From: Hafnia paralvei ATCC 29927
Lineage (GTDB): Bacteria; Pseudomonadota; Gammaproteobacteria; Enterobacterales; Enterobacteriaceae
Length of the DNA stretch: 61,295 nucleotides
Reading direction: 5' to 3'
Assembly: GCF_001655005.1 (NCBI RefSeq)
Contig: NZ_LXET01000001.1
Span: forward strand, 1-61,295
The notes under the pieces were generated by a model, which saw nothing but the letters and a program-made list of their open reading frames with translations, had not been told where the DNA came from and searched no databases. A program made the translations under genes and the position numbers. Each line of letters opens with the position of its first letter. Within the stretch, counting starts at the first letter, position 1. This document shows positions 25,770 to 34,336 of the stretch, piece after piece.

Positions 25770-26713
25770 CCTTCGTTGGCTTCGGCCATGATTTTAAGCC
25801 ACTGAATGAAAGCATTAATTTTTGGCCACTGGCGTTCTGAAAGCGTTGAAATGTAGTAGCGTTGCTCGCACTGCATTTCAAACTCAGGGAAGGGAGTGAT
25901 GAGCTCTTTTGTCGCCAGTCGTTTATTGACCAGTTTTTTACGCCCCATCGCTATCCCCACATGATTCATTGCGGCGATGACAGCCAAATCTGAGCGATCG
26001 AATCCCATACTGCGCTGATCTTCGGCGATATCAACCTTAAAATGCTGTGCCCAAGAGTGCCATTCACTTTGATCAGAATCGTAACTCCATGCCTGGCGGT
26101 CGTGTAGTAACGTGCACTGACGCAGATTGAAAGGTTTGCCGACCAGATCGTGGCGCTCAGCATATTCAGGGCTACAAACCGGAACCATCGACTCATTCAT
26201 GAGATGCTGGCATGCCAGTTTTTCGGGTGGCTTATCATCGAAATAAATCGCGAGATCGATGCCTGCGCCGCTGAAGTTCACCATTTCGTTGCCGGTTAAT
26301 ATATTTAAGCTAATCGCCGGATATTTCTGTGCAAAATCAGCCAGTTTGGGAACTAACCAGCACTGTGCAATTGAGGGGCGTGAATAGACTGTCAGCGTGC
26401 CTGATAATTCCTGACTTTTGATCTCTAAAATTTCTTGATTGAGATAGCTGAGTGATGATTTTAATGCCCAGAATACGCGTTCACCGTCGGGCGTAAGCGC
26501 AATTCGGCGATGAAACCGTTGAAACAGCTTGAACCCGAGCTCTTCTTCTAACTGGTTGATCCGGTGACTCACAGCACTTGGGCTAATAGAAAGTTCTTCG
26601 GCCGCTAATGCAAAAGATTCATGCCGTGCAGCGACTTCAAACGTATAGAGCTTTGATAGTTGGTAGCCGTTTAGCAGTTTGTTACGTGTGATGTATTTTT
26701 GGCCGATATTCAT
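25766..26713 (-). CDS. dsdC: D-serine-responsive LysR-type activator DsdC
   Basis: DsdC activates dsdXA in response to D-serine. The N-terminal winged helix is FEVAARHESFALAAEELSISPSAVSHRINQLEEELGFKLF, here typical of the GcvA/DsdC group (written in part only: FALAAEELSISPSAVSHRI). The effector domain follows with YSRPSIAQCWLVPKL and FDRSDLAVIAAMNHVGIAMG. From ATG 26713 the protein has 315 residues (E. coli 311) with AGGGGGG 6 nt upstream. A longer reading to 26800 lacks support. It is divergent from dsdX with a 223-bp control region between. Confidence 0.94.
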   Translation of the reverse strand: MNIGQKYITRNKLLNGYQLSKLYTFEVAARHESFALAAEELSISPSAVSHRINQLEEELGFKLFQRFHRRIALTPDGERVFWALKSSLSYLNQEILEIKSQELSGTLTVYSRPSIAQCWLVPKLADFAQKYPAISLNILTGNEMVNFSGAGIDLAIYFDDKPPEKLACQHLMNESMVPVCSPEYAERHDLVGKPFNLRQCTLLHDRQAWSYDSDQSEWHSWAQHFKVDIAEDQRSMGFDRSDLAVIAAMNHVGIAMGRKKLVNKRLATKELITPFPEFEMQCEQRYYISTLSERQWPKINAFIQWLKIMAEANEG

Positions 26714-26936
26714 AACTACCCCCCTATTTTTAGGGTTATAGCATATCTGACTTGAGGGACAAACGAGCGTCTGTGGATGATCTAATGTGACCCAAACCAA
26801 ATATTAATAGCTGAACTTGAGCTATATCACTGCTTTGATTCAATCTGGTTCATGTGAATGATGATTTTCATCGTTTGTCAGGCGTGTTCACTTCTTATCC
26901 AATAGAGAGGAGATTTATTACAGGGTGAGGTTGGAA
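26714..26936. promoter_or_regulatory. Divergent dsdC/dsdX control region
   Basis: The 223-bp gap between divergent dsdC and dsdX must carry the DsdC-binding site and both promoters, by the known arrangement in E. coli. I see AT-rich LysR-like dyads but none clear enough to fix an operator, and no convincing CRP site. Confidence 0.5.
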
Positions 26937-28274
26937 ATGGACTCGCAAATTTGGGTAGTCGGAACGCTATTAACAAGCATCATTATAATAATATTAACCA
27001 TCGTTAAGTTTAAGATTCACCCCTTCCTCGCATTATTACTGGCCAGCTTTTACGTGGGCGTATTAATGGGAATGAATCCGCTGGAAATGGTTAACGCCAT
27101 TGAAGGTGGAATTGGAGGCACGTTAGGATTTCTGGCCGCCGTCATCGGTCTGGGGACAATTCTTGGCAAAATGATGGAGGTTTCTGGAGCCGCTGAGCGT
27201 ATCGGTATTACGCTCCAGAAATGCCGCTGGCTATCACCTGATGTCATTATGGTTTTGGTGGGTTTGGTATGCGGTATTACGCTGTTTGTCGAAGTGGGCG
27301 TGGTGTTACTGATTCCTCTGGCATTTTCTATCGCGAAGAAGACGAATACTTCGCTGCTGAAACTGGCTATTCCGCTGTGTACCGCCTTGATGGCAGTACA
27401 TTGCGTTGTGCCTCCGCATCCGGCAGCGCTATATGTCACTAATGCTTTAGGCGCAGATATTGGCACTGTCATCGTGTATGGCCTCTTTGTTGGGTTGGTC
27501 GCATCGCTGATTGGTGGACCACTATTCTTGAAATTTCTCGGCCATCGTCTGCCGTTTAAACAAGTTCCTGCTGCGTTTTCCGAGTTGGAAGTGCGCAAAG
27601 AGGAAGATTTACCCTCACTCGGCGCAACGCTGTTTACTGTGTTGCTGCCCATTGTGTTGATGCTGATAAAAACGGCTGCTGAATTAAATATGGCGAAAGG
27701 TTCAGCGCTGTATAACTTCTTTGAGTTTATCGGTAATCCAATCACCGCGATGTTCATTGCCGCATTTGTTGCGTATTACGTGTTGGGTATTCGCCAGCAT
27801 ATGAGCATGAGCAAGCTGCTGAGTAAGACCGAAGATGGTTTCTCCTCCATCGCCAATATTTTGCTCATTATCGGTGCGGGTGGTGCCTTTAACGGCATCC
27901 TTAAAGCGAGTGGGTTAGCGGATACGCTGGCGGTGCTGCTCTCCAATATGCATATGCATCCAATCCTTTTAGCTTGGCTGGTCGCCATCATTTTGCATGC
28001 GGCGGTGGGGTCGGCTACGGTTGCGATGATGGGAGCCACTGCAATTGTTGCTCCGGTACTGCCGCTTTATCCCGACGTGAGTCCTGAGATCATCACTCTA
28101 GCGATTGGCTCCGGTGCCATTGGTTGCACGATTGTCACCGACTCACTGTTTTGGCTGGTTAAGCAATACTGTGGGGCTACGCTCAGTGAGACATTTAAAT
28201 ATTACACGGTGGCGACCTTCATCGCGTCACTGATCGCATTAGCAACGACTTTCCTGCTCTCTTATATCGTTTAA
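26937..28274 (+). CDS. dsdX: D-serine transporter DsdX (GntP family)
   Basis: An inner-membrane D-serine:H+ symporter of the gluconate permease family with about 12-14 hydrophobic segments. The ATG at 26937 gives 445 residues, the E. coli length, and the same start (M-SQIWVV), with GAGG 6 nt upstream. A GTG at 26925 adds four residues without support. Conserved blocks include ESGIGG-type IEGGIGGTLGFLAAVIGLG, CVVPPHPAALYVTN and SATVAMMGATAIVAP. It is 12 bp upstream of dsdA, forming the dsdXA operon. Confidence 0.96.
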   Translation: MDSQIWVVGTLLTSIIIIILTIVKFKIHPFLALLLASFYVGVLMGMNPLEMVNAIEGGIGGTLGFLAAVIGLGTILGKMMEVSGAAERIGITLQKCRWLSPDVIMVLVGLVCGITLFVEVGVVLLIPLAFSIAKKTNTSLLKLAIPLCTALMAVHCVVPPHPAALYVTNALGADIGTVIVYGLFVGLVASLIGGPLFLKFLGHRLPFKQVPAAFSELEVRKEEDLPSLGATLFTVLLPIVLMLIKTAAELNMAKGSALYNFFEFIGNPITAMFIAAFVAYYVLGIRQHMSMSKLLSKTEDGFSSIANILLIIGAGGAFNGILKASGLADTLAVLLSNMHMHPILLAWLVAIILHAAVGSATVAMMGATAIVAPVLPLYPDVSPEIITLAIGSGAIGCTIVTDSLFWLVKQYCGATLSETFKYYTVATFIASLIALATTFLLSYIV

Positions 28275-28286
28275 TCGAGAATATTT

Positions 28287-29618
28287 ATGAATACGTTTGA
28301 AATTGAAAATTTGGTTGAACAATATCCATTGGTAAAACAGCTGATTAATTTAGATGAAGTGACATGGTTTAACCCAAAAACGACCACGCTAGCCGAGGGG
28401 CTCCCTTATGTTGGCTTAACGCAAGACGATGTAACACAGGCTGAAGCCCGTCTTAAAAGATTTGCGCCTTATCTGTGCCTAGCGTTTCCTGAAACGCAAA
28501 AAACGCAGGGTATTATTGAGTCTGATGTTGTGGCGATTCCTGCGATGCAACAAGCGTTAGAACAGCGTTACCAGCAGAAGATTGCGGGTCAACTCATGCT
28601 GAAAAAGGACAGCCACCTACCGATTTCTGGCTCGATAAAGGCTCGAGGTGGAATTTATGAGGTGCTTACTCATGCCGAAAAATTAGCAATTGAGGCTGGA
28701 ATGCTCTCTGAAACGGATGACTACAGCGTGCTGTACTCTGATAAGTTCCGTCAATTCTTTAGCCAGTACAGCATTGCCGTTGGATCGACGGGTAATCTAG
28801 GTATGTCGATTGGCATCATGAGCGCTAAATTGGGCTTTAGCGTTAGTGTTCATATGTCTGCGGATGCACGGGCGTGGAAAAAGCAAAAGCTACGCGATCA
28901 CGGTGTGAACGTCGTGGAATATGCGCAGGATTACGGTGTCGCGGTAGCTCAAGGTCGCAAAGAAGCTGAGTCAGATCCGCGCTGTTTCTTCATCGATGAT
29001 GAAAATTCCCGCACGTTATTTTTAGGCTATGCCGTGGCTGGTGGACGCTTGCGCCAACAGTTTACCGAGATGGATATTCGGGTTGATGCAGAGCATCCAT
29101 TGTTTGTTTATCTTCCTTGTGGTGTCGGCGGTGGGCCTGGCGGCGTTGCATTTGGCTTGAAACTGGCATTTGGCGACCATGTGCACTGTTTCTTCGCAGA
29201 GCCGACACATTCACCGTGTATGTTGCTGGGTATCCATACCGGCTTACACGACGAAATTTCGGTACAGGATATTGGTATAGATAATATCACTGCAGCTGAT
29301 GGTTTAGCCGTAGGCCGCGCATCTGGTTTTGTTGGCCGTGCGATGGAGCGCTTGCTCGACGGTTTCTACACCTTAAGCGATCAAGAAATGTATAACTTGC
29401 TGGGGATTCTGAATCAACAGCAAGGGATTCAGCTTGAGCCATCAGCGTTGGCGGGGATGCCAGGGGCGGTGCGGGTTTGCGGTAGTACTGAGTACCTGAA
29501 CGCTCATGCATTGGATAAGCAAAAAATGCAAAATGCCACCCATCTCGTGTGGGCTACCGGTGGCGGCATGGTGCCTACCGAAGAAATGGCGAAGTACCTT
29601 GCGGCGGCAAAAATCTAG
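28287..29618 (+). CDS. dsdA: D-serine ammonia-lyase
   Basis: A cytoplasmic PLP enzyme that deaminates D-serine to pyruvate and ammonia. The 443 residues compare with 442 in E. coli. The PLP lysine is in PISGSIKARGGIYEVL (about residue 117), the phosphate-binding glycine loop is VGSTGNLGMSIG, and the C-terminal WATGGGMVP closes the cofactor site. The Shine-Dalgarno is weak (GAGAA). With DsdX and DsdC it permits use of, and resistance to, D-serine, an abundant compound in urine and brain. In E. coli K-12 the dsd locus is elsewhere (next to emrKY/evgAS), so its site here is different. Confidence 0.97.
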   Translation: MNTFEIENLVEQYPLVKQLINLDEVTWFNPKTTTLAEGLPYVGLTQDDVTQAEARLKRFAPYLCLAFPETQKTQGIIESDVVAIPAMQQALEQRYQQKIAGQLMLKKDSHLPISGSIKARGGIYEVLTHAEKLAIEAGMLSETDDYSVLYSDKFRQFFSQYSIAVGSTGNLGMSIGIMSAKLGFSVSVHMSADARAWKKQKLRDHGVNVVEYAQDYGVAVAQGRKEAESDPRCFFIDDENSRTLFLGYAVAGGRLRQQFTEMDIRVDAEHPLFVYLPCGVGGGPGGVAFGLKLAFGDHVHCFFAEPTHSPCMLLGIHTGLHDEISVQDIGIDNITAADGLAVGRASGFVGRAMERLLDGFYTLSDQEMYNLLGILNQQQGIQLEPSALAGMPGAVRVCGSTEYLNAHALDKQKMQNATHLVWATGGGMVPTEEMAKYLAAAKI

Positions 29619-29640
29619 TTTTTAATTCGAGATAAAAACA

Positions 29641-29796
29641 ACGGGGCATTTTGCCTAATGCTGATCGTTTAAGAGAGTGAGATACACGGGGCTAGCACAC
29701 CGCGGGGCGCTCCGGCAGCTAAAGCTGCTACGACCCCATCGGTGTACTTCCCCTAAAATCACGCTTAAGTGACCGGCATTAGGCATTTTGCCCCGT
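29641..29796. repeat. 156-nt whole-length imperfect hairpin after dsdA
   Basis: The entire segment folds back on itself. The ends ACGGGGC (29641-29647) and GCCCCGT (29790-29796) pair. Next come GCCTAATGC with GCATTAGGC, TTAAG with CTTAA, ACACCG with CGGTGT, and the apex CAGC-TAAA-GCTG. Arms of about 75 nt are paired for most of their length, with an AT-rich internal loop. T5 follows the right arm, so it could terminate dsdXA. Its size is far beyond a simple terminator and is like a small palindromic repeat element or a structured RNA. Confidence 0.75.
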
Positions 29797-29815
29797 TTTT
29801 GTGTTTTTAATGATT

Positions 29816-30445
29816 TTACAAATACAGCGAACGAACAATTAGGAAATGCCCGCCAAAATAGCTGGCAGCAATGATGGCGTCGGCAGCACGGAAGGAGAAA
29901 CGGTAGCGGTTAATGAGCCACACCACGTTTGACAGCAACAGCAATGAAGCTCCCACCAACAGTGAGAAGCCAAAATCAGTACCGCGAGCAAAGTATTGAT
30001 CTCCCGCCATCCAAACCATCAACAGCGTCATCGCGATATAAGTCACCACCGGCCAGCGCATGTCTTCTAAGCGTGTCCAGATAGTTGCCGTTAGCGCCAG
30101 TCCGATAATGATGAGTACAGCCAGCATTGGCAGATAAAACGATACGGTTAATGCGCTGGCAAAGCTGATGGTGTACAGCAAGTGGGACAGAAAAAAAGCG
30201 CCGATGGCATAGAGCACGCGTTCACGAGGCAGCAATAGCAAGGCATCAGCCGCCAGAGTCGCTAGCAAACCGAGCAGTATCAGATAGCCATTTGCCTGAA
30301 TATTTGGGGCGCTCCAAGCTAACAATAGCAGCAGCAGTAAAGTGACTGGTTTAAATACCCAGCGTTGCCAGCGGGGGCCACGGTAGCTGGCATCGACAAA
30401 AAGCCAACCAGAAAAGAAGACTGCGAGAAATGCCCAACTCATCAT
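29816..30445 (-). CDS. yhhN: YhhN family membrane protein (TMEM86/lysoplasmalogenase fold)
   Basis: A 209-residue polytopic membrane protein (E. coli YhhN 208) with about eight hydrophobic helices covering the whole length. LAADALLLLPRERVLYAIGAFFLSHLLY contains the family's conserved acidic residue, and the C-terminal AADAIIAASYFGGHFLIVRSL is typical. Animal relatives hydrolyse lysoplasmalogens; the bacterial role is not established. It faces the DUF1820/yhhM operon across a 279-bp gap. Confidence 0.92.
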   Translation of the reverse strand: MMSWAFLAVFFSGWLFVDASYRGPRWQRWVFKPVTLLLLLLLAWSAPNIQANGYLILLGLLATLAADALLLLPRERVLYAIGAFFLSHLLYTISFASALTVSFYLPMLAVLIIIGLALTATIWTRLEDMRWPVVTYIAMTLLMVWMAGDQYFARGTDFGFSLLVGASLLLLSNVVWLINRYRFSFRAADAIIAASYFGGHFLIVRSLYL

Positions 30446-30634
30446 TTATCCTTTTTAATTAGCTAGTTAAATTATATAACGCTCTACGTGTTTAGTTGCA
30501 TGAAGTATAAAATCAAATAAATCGTCACTTATCATCTGAGTGTAGGGGATCACGGCTGGCAGCGACAATCCCTTTAGTTGAAGGCTGTGCGGATGAAGTG
30601 TAAACAACTTCATGTTATTTTAAGCCGCTGTACT

Positions 30635-30670
30635 GATGACGTTATACACGGTATTACGTCATCGGTTTTT
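30635..30670 (+). terminator. Terminator-like hairpin in the yhhN / DUF1820 gap
   Basis: GATGACGT (30635-30642) and ACGTCATC (30656-30663) pair perfectly around a 13-nt loop and are followed by GGTTTTT. No gene ends just upstream on the plus strand, so either a small RNA is transcribed here or it is a leader structure of the DUF1820-yhhM operon. I could not fix a promoter for such an RNA. Confidence 0.45.
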
Positions 30671-30724
30671 ACGTTGATGAAGTCTTAAAACGAGAATTGC
30701 CCACTGGCAGTGATGAGGAACGTC

Positions 30725-31045
30725 ATGTCTGGTCAACAGCCCTTATACCGTATTCAATTTATGAATAACGGTAAAAACTATCAGCTTTATGTGCGTGAAC
30801 TTGTACAAAGCAATCTTTTCGGATTTATCGAAATCGCTGATTTTGTTTTTGATACTCAAAGCGCCGTATTAGTCGATCCTTCAGAAGAAAAGCTGAAAAG
30901 CGAGTTTTCTGGCGTTTCACGCAGTTTTATCCCCGTTCAAGCGGTTATTCGTATTGATGCCGTTACAGAACGCGGTAGCGCTCGGATCTCAGACCTTGGC
31001 GATAATGTAACGACTTTCCCTTACCTGCCAGGCAAAAAACCATGA
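30725..31045 (+). CDS. DUF1820 family protein
   Basis: A 106-residue soluble protein matching the DUF1820 pattern: YRIQFMNNGKNYQLYVRELVQSNLFGFIEI near the start (in part), then VDPSEEKLKSEFSGV and FIPVQAVIRIDAV. ATG at 30725 has GAGG 7 nt upstream; an ATG at 30710 is less well placed. The family has no known function and is widespread in gammaproteobacteria but, to my knowledge, is absent from E. coli K-12. It overlaps yhhM by 4 nt (ATGA), so the two are translationally coupled. Confidence 0.85.
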   Translation: MSGQQPLYRIQFMNNGKNYQLYVRELVQSNLFGFIEIADFVFDTQSAVLVDPSEEKLKSEFSGVSRSFIPVQAVIRIDAVTERGSARISDLGDNVTTFPYLPGKKP

Positions 31046-31401
31046 GTAAACCACCACTGATATTTGTTGTGATCGTTGCCGTTATCGTGGTGTTTGCCGC
31101 TCAGCGCTTTATGCAACAACGCCGTCAGAACGCCATCAACGATGCCGCACCGATCAATACTCAGAAGGTTGAAGTCAGCGCCAAGCGTGAATTCCCTGCG
31201 CCTAATCGTCGCTCACGCCAGCGTGAAGTGATCGCGGGTGAGGATATGCGCTATGAGGTCTACTTTAAGCCATTGATTGGCGGTAGTAAGCTGAAGTTTA
31301 TTGTGCCGGAAACGACGTATCATCAGATAGACAAAGGTGCTGTGGGGAAACTCAGCACGCAGGGCACACGTTTTGTTGGTTTTGAAGCTGATGTAAAATA
31401 G
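31042..31401 (+). CDS. yhhM: DUF2500 family protein YhhM
   Basis: A 119-residue protein with one N-terminal transmembrane helix (LIFVVIVAVIVVFAAQRFM, residues about 6-24) and a soluble remainder rich in basic residues (SAKREFPAPNRRSRQREV). Length and ends match E. coli YhhM, including GTRFVGFE near the C-terminus. Function is unknown. It is the second gene of a two-gene operon with the DUF1820 gene and ends before a hairpin. Confidence 0.93.
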   Translation: MSKPPLIFVVIVAVIVVFAAQRFMQQRRQNAINDAAPINTQKVEVSAKREFPAPNRRSRQREVIAGEDMRYEVYFKPLIGGSKLKFIVPETTYHQIDKGAVGKLSTQGTRFVGFEADVK

Positions 31402-31403
31402 CG

Positions 31404-31429
31404 TCACCTCCCCGAGTTTGGGGAGGTGA
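31404..31429. terminator. Hairpin between convergent yhhM and yhhL
   Basis: A perfect 10-bp stem TCACCTCCCC/GGGGAGGTGA with a 6-nt loop lies between the two convergent stop codons. T-runs are weak on both sides, but position and strength favour a bidirectional terminator. Confidence 0.7.
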
Positions 31430-31440
31430 ATTCGGACTGA

Positions 31441-31713
31441 TTATTTTTTCGGTGGTGTATTTTTCTTCTGCCAAGCCAGCAGTTCAAAAACCCCAAACAA
31501 GAAGATTCGTACTTCCTGCCATTTACTGATTTTAGGCTGATCTTTGGTCAGCGTCGTTTTCAGCATGGTGACCTGCAAGCCGTGCATCAGAACCATGAAC
31601 ACCAGCGCGACATTCATAAAAATGTTAAGTGGGCGCGTATACGGGTGAACGATGTTAACCAGCATAAATCCCCATACGCACAGCATCAGCAAGCGGCCAA
31701 TATTAATTCCCAT
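31441..31713 (-). CDS. yhhL: DUF1145 family inner-membrane protein YhhL
   Basis: A 90-residue protein with two or three hydrophobic segments (LLMLCVWGFMLVNIV and NIFMNVALVFMVLMHGLQV) and a basic C-terminus (WQKKNTPPKK). It equals E. coli YhhL in length and position, directly downstream of rsmD with a 15-bp gap. Function is unknown. Confidence 0.93.
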   Translation of the reverse strand: MGINIGRLLMLCVWGFMLVNIVHPYTRPLNIFMNVALVFMVLMHGLQVTMLKTTLTKDQPKISKWQEVRIFLFGVFELLAWQKKNTPPKK

Positions 31714-31728
31714 TGTTGATTCCTCGAA

Positions 31729-32310
31729 TTATGGCGCGCTGCGCAAATATAAGCGATAAGCAACCTGACCGGCGACTTTCTCGCGGTGCAGAGTCCAGTT
31801 AGCGGGGACGTCCGCAGCGGCGCTTTCTACTTCAGCCTCTACGTAGATGGATGCATCTTCAGCCAGCCAGCCGTTGTTTTCTAACAGAGTAATGGTTTCC
31901 GCTAATAGCCCTTTACGAAAAGGCGGATCGAGAAAAACGACCTGATATGGCGTACCGGGCTGTGATAACCATTTTAGCGCATCGGTGTTTTGCACAGTGA
32001 CTTTATCGGTATTAATTAACGCTACATTCTTTTTCAACTGAGCGGCAACCATACGATCGGCCTCCAGCAACGTTGCATGTGCGGCGTAGCGAGAGACCGC
32101 CTCAAAGCCTAACGCCCCGCTGCCGGAAAAACAGTCGAGACAACGCGCATCGTTTATCACCGGAGCCAGCCAGTTAAATAGAGTTTCACGTACGCGATCG
32201 GTTGTCGGGCGCAGGCCCGGGCTATCTGGAACTGGAAGCTTTCGGCCACGCCATAAGCCGCCAATAATGCGGATTTGTCCGCTGGATTGGGATGCTGGTT
32301 TCTTTGCCAT
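31729..32310 (-). CDS. rsmD: 16S rRNA (guanine966-N2)-methyltransferase RsmD
   Basis: RsmD methylates G966 in 16S rRNA of the assembled 30S subunit using S-adenosylmethionine. The 193 residues (E. coli 198) show RIIGGLWRGRKLPVPD, LRPTTDRVRETLFNWL, the SAM-binding DCFSGSGALGFEA, and the catalytic DPPF motif (VFLDPPFRKG). It is divergent from ftsY and cotranscribed with yhhL, as in E. coli. Confidence 0.96.
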   Translation of the reverse strand: MAKKPASQSSGQIRIIGGLWRGRKLPVPDSPGLRPTTDRVRETLFNWLAPVINDARCLDCFSGSGALGFEAVSRYAAHATLLEADRMVAAQLKKNVALINTDKVTVQNTDALKWLSQPGTPYQVVFLDPPFRKGLLAETITLLENNGWLAEDASIYVEAEVESAAADVPANWTLHREKVAGQVAYRLYLRSAP

Positions 32311-32446
32311 GAATGCGGTGTTTTTTGTTTAGGTTGCGAGATGAGAAGACGTCATAACAGTCTGATCTTCATTATTGCACTGCAAGGTAACCGTTTATTG
32401 ATGGAAATGCCACTTGAAACCCTTCGGCATGCATGTTGCGATAAGG

Positions 32447-32467
32447 GGTTAAGTGGTAAACTTAACC
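32447..32467 (+). promoter_or_regulatory. Inverted repeat in the ftsY leader
   Basis: GGTTAAGT (32447-32454) and ACTTAACC (32460-32467) pair perfectly around a 5-nt loop, 53 bp before the ftsY start. A possible promoter, TTGAAA with 17 bp to TGCGAT, lies about 20 bp upstream. The repeat could be an operator or form in the 5' leader. Confidence 0.4.
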
Positions 32468-32519
32468 AATAGCATTTTATTAACGATTTTTGAATTTCAG
32501 GCGGGAGAGCAGTCGCACT

Positions 32520-34331
32520 ATGGCAAAAGATAAAAAACGTGGTTTTTTCTCCTGGTTAGGGTTTGGTCGTCAGGAAGAGCAGCCAGAAAAGGCGCAAGAA
32601 GACATACAGCAAACACCACCAGAAGCAGAAGAAACCAAGCAACATCAAGCCGATGCGTCATCAGAGCATAAAACTGCGCCAGAACAACTGGATGACAAAC
32701 TGCCTGAGCGTGAATCTGACCATGCTGATTCTGTTGAAACTCCGGGTGAGTGGGACGCCTCCGTTGCGCCAGAGCATGCTGCTGAAAATCTACCTCACGC
32801 AGAGCCACATGTTCCTCATGAAACCTCTTCTAAGGTTTTAGCCGACGAACTGGTGGAAACCACCGAGCATTTAGCCACTAGCCATGAACATCGCGCTGAT
32901 GCACAAGATGCGGAAGTTTTTGCAGAGCAGGTTGTTGAGCTCACTCGTGCACATCATGAAGAGCCAGAAATAGTCGAAGAGGTCCCTGAGCTTCAGCGTA
33001 CTCCAACTTCTGCGGAGGTTACGGCTGAAAACATCATTCATGCCAGTGAACCACTGGAAAGTCATCATGAAGCCCACCACGGAGGTGAGCATCTTGAGCA
33101 TGATGCCGAAGTCTTTGCTGAACAGGTTATTACGCTGACTGAAGCGGCGCATCCACACGTCCATCAGGAACCCGTTATCGACGAGCCTTATATCGAAGAG
33201 CTGGTCGAGCAGGAAATTGCAGAAGACGATGTCATTAAGCCAGAACCAACAATCGTTGAGGCAGAGCCTGAATCAATCGACGTGATTGCCGAGATTGCCC
33301 GCTCGGAAGAAGTGGTCGATCTGGATACCGATGACGTTGAAGAGCCTAACGTTGAGGACACGCAAGCCGATGCACGGCCTGTCGTTCAGCATGAACAAGA
33401 ACGCCCGACCAAAGAGGGCTTCTTCGCTCGCCTAAAGCGTAGCCTGCTGAAAACCAAACAGAATCTGGGTTCCGGATTTTTCGGCTTGTTCCGTGGCAAG
33501 AAAATCGACGACGATCTGTTTGAAGAGTTGGAAGAACAACTGTTGATCGCCGATGTGGGTGTGGAAACAACCAGCAAAATCATTAAATCACTGACAGAAC
33601 ATGCCAGCCGTAAAGAGCTGAAAGATGCCGAGTCGCTTTACGGTAAGCTGAAAGAAGAGATGGGCGAGATCTTAAGCACGGTCGATAAGCCGCTCGACGT
33701 CAGTGGTCGTACACCATTCGTTATTTTAATGGTCGGTGTGAACGGCGTCGGTAAAACGACTACCATTGGTAAGCTGGCCCGCCAGTTTCAGGCCGAAGGT
33801 AAATCTGTCATGTTGGCTGCGGGAGATACTTTCCGTGCGGCAGCGGTTGAACAGCTACAGGTATGGGGTGAGCGTAATAATATTCCCGTGATTGCACAGC
33901 ATACCGGTGCGGATTCTGCTTCAGTCATTTTTGATGCTATTCAGGCGGCTAAAGCTCGTAATGTTGATGTGTTGCTGGCCGATACCGCAGGGCGCTTGCA
34001 GAATAAAGCGCATCTGATGGAAGAGTTGAAGAAAATCGTACGCGTAATGAAAAAGTTGGACGAAGATGCGCCACATGAGGTTATGCTGACGATTGATGCG
34101 AGCACCGGACAAAATGCCGTTAGCCAAGCGAAGTTGTTTAACGAAGCTGTCGGCCTGACCGGTATTACGTTAACCAAGCTGGATGGAACGGCGAAAGGTG
34201 GGGTGATCTTTGCTGTGGCCGATCAGTTTGGCATTCCAATCCGCTACATTGGGGTTGGTGAAGGTATCGAAGATTTGCGGCCATTCAAGGCCGACGATTT
34301 TATTGAGGCACTTTTTGCCCGTGAGGATTAA
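32520..34331 (+). CDS. ftsY: Signal recognition particle receptor FtsY
   Basis: FtsY docks ribosome-SRP complexes at the membrane. From ATG 32520 the protein has 603 residues, about 100 more than E. coli FtsY (497), because of an expanded acidic A domain (about residues 15-300). This domain contains an imperfect duplication: DAEVFAEQVVELT at residue 130 and DAEVFAEQVITLT at residue 195. The C-terminal NG domain is canonical, with GVNGVGKTTTIGKLA (G1), DTFRAAAVEQL, DTAGRLQNK (G3), TKLDGTAKG (G4) and the final IGVGEGIEDLRPF. An upstream in-frame ATG at 32490 is not supported. It heads ftsY-ftsE-ftsX. Confidence 0.97.
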   Translation: MAKDKKRGFFSWLGFGRQEEQPEKAQEDIQQTPPEAEETKQHQADASSEHKTAPEQLDDKLPERESDHADSVETPGEWDASVAPEHAAENLPHAEPHVPHETSSKVLADELVETTEHLATSHEHRADAQDAEVFAEQVVELTRAHHEEPEIVEEVPELQRTPTSAEVTAENIIHASEPLESHHEAHHGGEHLEHDAEVFAEQVITLTEAAHPHVHQEPVIDEPYIEELVEQEIAEDDVIKPEPTIVEAEPESIDVIAEIARSEEVVDLDTDDVEEPNVEDTQADARPVVQHEQERPTKEGFFARLKRSLLKTKQNLGSGFFGLFRGKKIDDDLFEELEEQLLIADVGVETTSKIIKSLTEHASRKELKDAESLYGKLKEEMGEILSTVDKPLDVSGRTPFVILMVGVNGVGKTTTIGKLARQFQAEGKSVMLAAGDTFRAAAVEQLQVWGERNNIPVIAQHTGADSASVIFDAIQAAKARNVDVLLADTAGRLQNKAHLMEELKKIVRVMKKLDEDAPHEVMLTIDASTGQNAVSQAKLFNEAVGLTGITLTKLDGTAKGGVIFAVADQFGIPIRYIGVGEGIEDLRPFKADDFIEALFARED

Positions 34332-34336
34332 TACGG

